The notes below the pieces were generated by a model. That model saw nothing but the letters and a program-made list of their open reading frames with translations. It was not told the origin of the DNA and did not search any database. Source: Gonium pectorale (Eukaryota > Chlorophyta > Chlorophyceae > Chlamydomonadales > Volvocaceae). From it: a DNA stretch of 45,874 nucleotides. The stretch covers positions 299,323 through 345,196 of the forward strand of contig LSYV01000036.1 of NCBI GenBank assembly GCA_001584585.1, written 5' to 3'. The translations under genes were made by a program, and so were the position numbers. This document shows positions 39,007 through 45,874 of this stretch, one piece after another (within the stretch, counting starts at the first letter, position 1; each line of letters begins with the position of its first letter).

Positions 39007-42000
39007 TCAGAGCGGCAGGAGGTTCTGGTAGCTGAGCTGCAGCTGCCGCCAGCTGAGTGACTCGCCCGGGGCCTGCACCGTGGGTTGGTTGGCGCAGGGT
39101 GGGGCGCGGGTGAGGGGGCGGGGGCGGGTGGGTTTCCATCCGCCCGGTGTAGGGTACACGCACGGAGGAACGGGGACACACGCGCCCACGCACAGGCCGC
39201 ATCGCCCTGGGAGCGGACAACGAAACCCGCGGGTCAATCCACAATAATAGCCTTCCGCTCGTGACAACTCGTCGCAATGCGGTATGCGCTCGACGATGCT
39301 ACCGTGGATTGCTTGGCGCGTATGCGCGTAAGAGCGTGGCGGACGGGCCGGGTCCCGGGTGGCGACGTACGCGGCAAGCCCGGCATGACAGGCCCCGATG
39401 CACGCCCATACCTATACGCGACGCCCATACATTTCATTTCACGCATTGGAGAGGGAAGGCCCCAAGGAACGCACCTGCGGCGCCCACACAACCTCTGCCC
39501 GCAGCACCTCCTCCTCAAGGAATCCACTAAGTTCCAGCAGCGCCTCGCGGACCTCCTCCGCGCTGGCCAGGCCCCGGACACCGCCCCCGCCCTTGCCCCG
39601 CCTTGGCAGCACCCGCCGGCCGCTGGTCGCCAGCAGCAGCGTCACCACGACCATGTCGTTCCCGGCCGCCGCCAGGGACCGGGAGAGGGCCGCAGTCCCC
39701 AGCTGCTGCGGCGTTGGCGGCTGCAGGGGAGCGGCTGTTGCGGCAGCTGCTGCAGCCGCTAGCTCCGTCTGTCCTGCTCCCTGCACCACGGGGGGCACGC
39801 TGCTGCTCTGGCTGTCGTCAGCGGCCGCTGCCTTGCCGCCGTGTGCGGGGCGAGACCGGGGCCGGTACCTGGTGCGCATGGCCGATGGCGGATGGGCAGA
39901 TGGAGGCACGATACGAGGGCGGGTGCGCGGGCGGGTTAGCAAAGCTGAGTGGTACGGGATGGTCGGGTCAGCAACAGGCAAGTAGCGGGAGCTAACAGAT
40001 CTAACCACCCTTCCCGCCGCCTGTGCATTCGGTGAAAGGCTACCAATAGGTCGACCGGGCGACCGACTTACTCATGTACCGCGGCAGCTGGCATCCCTTC
40101 ACCCATGCCTGTGAAGCTCACGCCGTACAGCAGGCGTACACTGCTGCTCGTATGGCAACTAGTGGCGCAGCAACATCGGCCATTCCGTGCGTACATAGGG
40201 TTTAGGGCACCCCGCTGGCGAGCCCATTGCCAATCCTCCAAACCTGTTTGTCCCCCCCTTCCACCCCTGCCTCCTGCCCTCTACCCTCCACACCCACAAC
40301 CACGTACCCGGCGCGCGCCTTCTCCTCCATCGACCAGCGCAGCAGCCGAGTCTCCGCGTCTTTCTCGCTGCCGTACCCCTCCTCCTCGCCCGCCCCGTAC
40401 GCAAACTGGTCGCAGCGCTGGAGCAGCACCAGGAGCGCGTCTGTGCGGGCACAAAACCGCGTGACGGCGGGCACAAGACGATGCCTCCCATCACCAGCTA
40501 CCGTAGGAGTGAAACCTTCCGGGGTGCCCAAACATGCAAGGGCGAGCTTAAAACAAGGACAGGCGCTGAGTCAGCGAACAAGCCACCTAGCCGGATGCCT
40601 ATTGCAACCTCCGTCCCGTTGTGTGTGCGGCGGCTCTCCATGCCAGCCGTGGCGGCCCTCCGCCCCCAGTCCTGGCCGGCGCCGCCGGGGGGCCGCTGTC
40701 CCCGCCCGCATGTTCGTCCTTCGTTCCCACAGCCCGCTTGCCCTTGCGCACTGCGACCCTACCCTTGTACGGCGTCACTTCCCTTCCCACACGCTCCTCT
40801 TGTTTTTCCGTCGCCCCAAACAGCGGCCCCTTGTGTGCCCCCGCTGGTCCCTGCTCCCCTGCCGGCCCCGCATGCCTGGCTCGCTGCCACCGTCCGTCAA
40901 TGACTCCGCCGCTCATCGCGATGGATGGCCCTCCGTCCCCGCACACGGTACTAGTGCTTATGGCGGTCTGTACACCGGTAAGTGCCACACGGGACGCCCA
41001 TCAGATTGGGCCCGCGCAGGCGAGAGTTGCGCTGTGCGGGTCTGCCGTGTGTGTGCCGGGCCTGGGTGACTGGGTGGGTGGGTGCCGACTCCTCGGTTCT
41101 AGACACAGCGTTCGCAGCCAAACAGTCCATTGCGCGGCAGCTTGTTTGTGTTTACACGGTAGACATGGTAGACACGGTAGACACGGTAGGCACAACACAC
41201 AGGCACCTACAACACGACCTTGATCGCTCTCACCGTGGTTTTGCGCTCCCGTTGTGTGTTGACACCCGTACCCCGCGTTTATCATTACCGGTACCCCGCC
41301 CTGCCCTTCAGCGGAATCTCCCTTGCCTCCCATCGCCTGCCGTTGCCCGCCGCCGCTTTTAGGCCGCGGACCTCCCCCACAGACTGCGTCCGCGCCGCAG
41401 CACAGTGGTTTTCAGCTGCGGGACTGACGGCATGGCATGTTGCACCCACGCACCCACCTTGCAGCAGCCGGTGCCGTGCCTTGGGGGAGGCCCCCGCCTC
41501 CGTTGCGCTCGCCGCCTCAGCCTCCGCCACCAGTGCCCTGAGGCAGGCCTGCACCGAGCGAACGCGCGGGATGCATGGACCAGGCGTGTGTCCTGCTCAG
41601 GGATCATTCCCAACACACTCGCCTGCCCGCAAGCACACGCACGGAGCCGTGTACAACACCACAAGCCGCGGCTCCCGGCTGGCCGTACGACGCTGTACGA
41701 CGCTGCCACGTGTATGCCACATACTAAAGGGACTGGTCGATACCCCGAGCATGGCGCCCCAGCCAGCATTCATTCGGCTGGCAACCCGGAAACTCTACTC
41801 ACCCCGGCGGTCAATCCGCCCACCCACCTGCAGCTCGGGCCTCGCCGCCTCGCCACTGCACCTCAGCACCACCTGAAGTGCAGACGCACGGGAGGAGATG
41901 GGCCGTCTCTGAGGGGTGCGATGCGGCGTACTCCAGCGGCATTTCCGCTCTCCAGCCAGCCGGCTACTTGGGGACATGTGTGTGTGTGTGTTCTAAGTAA

Positions 42001-43845
42001 TCTAAAAGATCTATGCGTGGGTGGGTGTGGTGTTACACCTCCGGGCCGACGCTGGCCTGGGGCGCTACCCAACCGAGCGCAAGACCACCTCAACGCCGTG
42101 AGGCGAGGGGTGTGGGGGGATCGCTGTTCCCCCTTGCTCAACCCAAGAGACAGCCTGCAGCCCTACCTAAGCAACTGCAGCAAACCCGCCGCAATGCTGC
42201 TCCTCTGTTCGTCCGAGCAGCTGCTGCTAAGTCTTTGCCGCACGGGACCAGTCCCTCGGTTTGGTGCTGGCCACGCGTTTCATAGCAGTGCATGTCATCA
42301 TCGCATGCAAGGCCCCCCGCCACCCACGCACCTGCAGCCGGGCCGCGACGAACGGCGGGGACAGCGGCGCCAGCGCCGCCCGTGCCGCCTTTACAAAGTC
42401 GATGTCCACAATCCACAGCGTGAATTTCAATATGATTATCTGCATGCATTCCGTGGATCAAGGAGAGTGTGTATGTACAGGTCAGGCTTTGGGTCAAATG
42501 GCGAGGCTCTGCCAGCAGTCCCTTTTCTGATAAGGTTCTGGACTGGGCCGACCGCTATGTAGGTAACGGACGCCGTTCCCCTTTATTACGGTATTGCGCG
42601 GTTATGGGTTGGGTCAACAGCTCAACACGTGTATACATGCTGGGCTCGCCTGCCCACCGTCCCGCCCGTCGCGCCAGCCGAAATGAATGACAGCCTTGTC
42701 AAGTCGGCTCGCTCCCAAGCAGCAGGCAACTAATAACCCGACGCAAACCCAACGGCCAGGCCACGGCGAGGCCACATACGGCAGGCGGCAGCCACAATCA
42801 AGCGCGCCCGCATGCACACCTCCCGCCACTCCGACCGCACCGAATCCGCCTTTGGCCCAGACCAGCCCGACGCACCATTGTGAAGGCGAAGGCAACGGCT
42901 GCGACACATATCTCCACCAAGTCGCCAAGAGCATGAAGTGCGCCGAGATCAGCAACTTCGTGCAGAGGCGTGAGTAGTCCAGAAACCGCGTGGTCGGCAG
43001 CGTGAGCAGCGGCCACGAAGTCCGGCCCCGCTCTGGGTCCCGGCTCAGGGGCCAGCAAGCCCAGCGTTTTCCCGAGTTCCAGCGCCAGGGCTCCGTCCAC
43101 AGCTGAGTCTAGCTGCGGCAGCGGCCCGGCCGCGTCGGCCGCCTGGCAGGGCCCCGCCGCGAGCACATCCCAAATCGCCGCCGGCAGAAGGACGAGTGCG
43201 GCAGGCGCCGATGTGCGGTCCGGCGGGGCTGCGCCGCTGCTTGTGCGGTCCGTGTCACGCCCTGCTAGCATGGCGTGGCACCAAAACGCAATGCAATTGC
43301 GGTACGGAGGTACGGTTTCCGCGTATGCGCGTAGCGCGAGGCATTGAGGGCTAACGTAAGTGGGGCCCACAACCAGTTGTTAGTGTGCATCCGATCCGAT
43401 GTTGGCGGGATGGAGGCAGGTAGGGGCGGGTGCGGGCGGTGCGTGCGATAGAGCGGGGTCGGCAGGTGTGCAGGAGGGTCGTTATTACTGCCCACGCATG
43501 CGATTAATTAACAGACGGACGGCGTGACAGTTGCTTTGACATCTGCCTCAGCAGACCCTTCCGCACGCAGCCGTCCTGTTCTCGGGGGCGCTAGGCGGGC
43601 CACTACCAATAGGGCGCGCGGGCGGGCCACTTACCGATGTCGCGGGCCTGCTTAGCCCTGGACGCCCCCACGACCGCTGTGTGCTGCACATTCCGGTCCT
43701 CATCTTGCCCCATATCTCCGGCGGAGAAAAGCTTGCATCGCAAGTGACGCAAGCCAGCTGCCCGCGATGCTGTCGCGCATCGTGGCGACCTTCCGCGCCC
43801 CCAGCCGCCCAGCACGACCTTTGGGCCTACACTGCTTAGGAGCAT
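39007..43845 (-). CDS. DUF1517 (FLAP1-like) plastid membrane protein, copy B
   Basis: This is the best-preserved copy of the array. Exons: 43635-43845, 42876-43261, 42332-42439, 41828-41872, 41458-41548, 40308-40440, 39475-39868, 39007-39072. They total 1434 nt (477 aa) with no disruption. Residues 1-71 form a basic, Ser/Ala-rich transit peptide. A hydrophobic PAALVLLPAAIWDVLAA (90-106) could be a second targeting or membrane segment. A longer hydrophobic stretch at about 184-212 spans the junction of exons 2 and 3. The DUF1517 core follows: VVLRCSGEAARPELQ (236-250), ACLRALVAEAEA, RHRLLQDALLVLLQR, a Gly/Glu-rich FAYGAGEEEG, an Ala/Pro-rich linker, VVVTLLLATSGRRVLPRRG, SAEEVREALLEL, AEVVWAPQ (449-456), and YQNLLPL at the end. 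Plant relatives have the same order of membrane helix, helical core and VTLL/EVLWTPQ end. The biochemical role is not established. Confidence 0.8.
41156..41195. repeat. 9-bp repeat in an intron of DUF1517 copy B
   Basis: About four units of GTAGACACG, with small variations, occur in tandem in the intron between exons 41458-41548 and 40308-40440. This is the same intron that carries the 19-bp minisatellite in copy A. Confidence 0.85.
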
Positions 43846-45101
43846 AATTGCAGATCAGTCTGAGTTGTTGGGTGCGTTCGTTGTCAAAGGGTTTAGAATA
43901 GGGCAGTTTAAGGCTCTCCCGTTCTATCGGCTGTAGCGAATTGTCATTTTCTGTGTGAAGAATTGAAGACCATCGGAGATGGCATGTCACCTGCAAAACT
44001 CTTTGGCGTCACCGGTACATGATACTGCAGATTTTGCCCAGATACGTGCCTGGGTTTTGGTACACGGGCTTCATTCCGTGCGCAGGACGTAAGCCAATCC
44101 CCTGATCGCGATCCGGGACGGAGAGGCGGACGGAGAGGCGGCACCAGTAGGGACGGAACTTGCCCCGCCGCCTACGGCCACACGATCCGCAATCGCACGC
44201 TCTGGGCAGTGAGCACGCACTGGGCCACCGGGGCCTGCTGGATGGGGCGTGCCAGCAGCCTCGCCTGCCGTTTCTTCAGCATCGCAAGGAGAACAGCAGT
44301 CCGACTCAGCGCACTGGCTGACGATGTGGCGGTAAGCGAGCCAATGTATGGGGCTCAGCAGGCTCCCGTGCATCGCATGCATGCATGCCTGTGCCTGTGC
44401 CGGTCTTGCCTTTACAATCGCCTTACAAATCACTCGCATGCAGTCCGCGCGGTCTGGTACGGTGCGTGGTACAGCCGTACAGTGGCACGCTCGCATCTTA
44501 CGGTAAAAGTTAGAGAATGCCATGGTAGGCCACAGCCAGTACTTCAAGGCAGGAGGAGCCACCCCACCGTAGGGTTGTGCTCTTGCGAGCACAAGGGTGT
44601 CAGGCGACGTCGCAGCTCAACGCAGTGTTTCCTTTTTCAACCCTACCCACAGAAGCATGTATGCATAAGTTGGCGGCAAGCCGCCGCAAATCACAACCAA
44701 CACCACCCATCACCACCAGTGGCCTCCCGGAACATAAGTTGGCTCGTGCCCGGCATGGTCGACTAACTTGCTTGCCGCGACACGTACGGCAGGCACCCAC
44801 TCCTTTCCCACAATTCCACCGTCAGCCACTACCCGCAGCGATTGCGTGAAGGGGAATCATCAAGTTATTGACTGGCCGTAGCCTGACCACTGCGACCCAG
44901 ATGCAAGCGAGCCAAGCTCAGAAAGCAGACAGGTAAGCGCTGGCCCATGGGTCCCGCTCGATGCACGGTCAGCCGTGGCGGCTCCGGACCAGCTAACAGC
45001 GAGCAGCCGCCGGTAGCGAAGACGATACACACGCCCATCCCTCAGGCGAGCCCGCAGGCAGCGACGGCGGCCCGCCCGCCCTCGGGGCTGAACGTACTTA
45101 C
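43846..45101. other. Intergenic spacer of the DUF1517 array (copies B and C)
   Basis: This spacer holds the copy B promoter and the copy C 3' flank, and it is related to 37859-39006. It contains a short GCATGCATGCATG run near 44376. No gene is supported. Confidence 0.6.
43906..43932 (-). promoter_or_regulatory. Conserved promoter block of DUF1517 copy B
   Basis: This is the counterpart of 37928-37955, with one base deleted and one C-to-A change. It lies about 60-90 bases upstream of the copy B start codon. The function is inferred from conservation and position only. Confidence 0.45.
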
Positions 45102-45874
45102 TCAAAGCGGCAGGAGGTCCTGGTAGTTGAGCTGCAGCTGCCGCCAGCTCAGCGACTCGCCTGGGGCCTGCGCATGTGGGTGGATTGGCACGGGGTGGGG
45201 TGCGTGGGGCCCGGGCGGGTGGTTCGCCATCCACCTGAATGGCCGGACGCACCGAGGAAAAGAGACGCGCCCATCGGGCGCGTCGCCCTGCGAGCCGCCA
45301 ACGAACGGAATCTGGATCCGGTCAAAGACACGAATCACAGCAGTAACATTTGGCTGGATTGCACGCGGAAACTTGTCGCAACGTAAAAAAGAACCAGGAA
45401 CGGGGAAGGGGAACGGGGAACGGGGAACGTGGTACGAGCACGTCGATAGCTAGCGTGCGTGAGCCGCTTGGCGCGTATGCGTGTGCGCGTTATTTAGAGC
45501 GTGGTGAGCGGTGCACCGATGTACGTACGCTGTAGGCCGGGCTTGACAGGTCACGATGTATACACGCCCATACGCGACGACGCCCGAGTGCACGCAGTGG
45601 AAAGGGAATGCCCCAACTAACGCACCTGCGGCGCCCACATAACCTCCGCCCGCAGCACCTCCTTCTCGCGGAATCCGCTGAGCTCCATCAGCACCTCGCG
45701 GACCTCCTCCGTGCTGGCCAGGCCCCTGACGCTGCCTCCGCCCTTGCCCCGACTTGACAGCAGACAGACAGACAGACTTCGTTACAGTACCCCCGACGCT
45801 GGGGGACCCGGCCTGCCACCGGGAAATTACTGCGAAAGTACGGGCAGCAAGGCAGCACCAGCAGACAAACCAAG
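45102..45874 (-). CDS. DUF1517 family protein, copy C (partial, runs off the window)
   Basis: Two 3' exons are clear. Exon 45102-45167 encodes APGESLSWRQLQL and ends YQDLLPL followed by TGA. The exon starting at 45626 encodes GLASTEEVREVLMELSGF and AEVMWAPQ before its GT donor. Similarity to copies A and B stops near 45757, next to a CAGA repeat (45758-45778), where LLLATSGRRVLPRRGKG is replaced by KSVCLLSSRGKG. The frame stays open to the window edge, so this could be a diverged working gene or a 3' fragment. The rest of the gene would lie beyond 45874. Confidence 0.6.
45758..45778. repeat. CAGA microsatellite at the copy C divergence point
   Basis: Four to five CAGA units sit exactly where copy C stops resembling the other two copies. 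On the coding strand they would encode the SVCL part of the altered reading frame. Confidence 0.85.

Noticed and set aside
41405..42562. Plus-strand open frame of 385 codons in the DUF1517 array
   Set aside because: It is antisense to four phase-matched exons and introns of copy B, and no domain is recognisable.

Overview
The window looks like nuclear DNA of a green microalga (Chlorophyta; a Chlorella-like trebouxiophyte is my best guess, not proven). It is GC-rich. Every gene I can model is split by many introns with GT-AG (occasionally GC-AG) borders, and the products are plastid or endomembrane proteins of plants and green algae. One of them is fatty acid photodecarboxylase, an enzyme restricted to algae. 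I see no bacterial, viral or organellar gene organisation and no RNA gene.

All recognisable genes lie on the minus strand, so transcription runs from high to low coordinates. From left to right they are: plastid ferredoxin-dependent glutamate synthase (1580-10870, 16 exons, 1625 aa); fatty acid photodecarboxylase FAP (11766-17470, 14 exons, 612 aa); two tandem two-exon TLC-domain membrane proteins (18013-19176 and 20491-21589); an unnamed NTF2-like protein (22577-24750, 5 exons, 261 aa); plastid Fe-S assembly scaffold SufD (26388-31852, 10 exons, 530 aa); and a tandem array of DUF1517/FLAP1-like genes (33727-37858, 39007-43845, and a third copy entering at 45102 and running off the end). I built the exon models by hand from splice sites, reading phase and remembered family motifs. 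Each complete model sums to a multiple of three with no internal stop.

Functionally, Fd-GOGAT makes glutamate in the stroma with photosynthetic ferredoxin and needs a 3Fe-4S cluster. SufD belongs to the plastid machinery that builds Fe-S clusters. FAP turns free fatty acids into hydrocarbons with blue light. The DUF1517 family includes a plant protein tied to photoprotection under fluctuating light. This is a run of plastid and lipid genes, not a demonstrated operon or pathway.

The most interesting structure is at the right end. The DUF1517 transcription unit and its flank are repeated every 5.3-6.1 kb. The first copy seems to have escaped a damaged first-exon tail by using a new in-phase splice donor, and one of its introns carries a 19-bp minisatellite that exists as a single unit in its sister. 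The TLC pair shows a gene-conversion-like identity tract that stops abruptly. A FAP intron holds a recent 158-bp tandem duplication.
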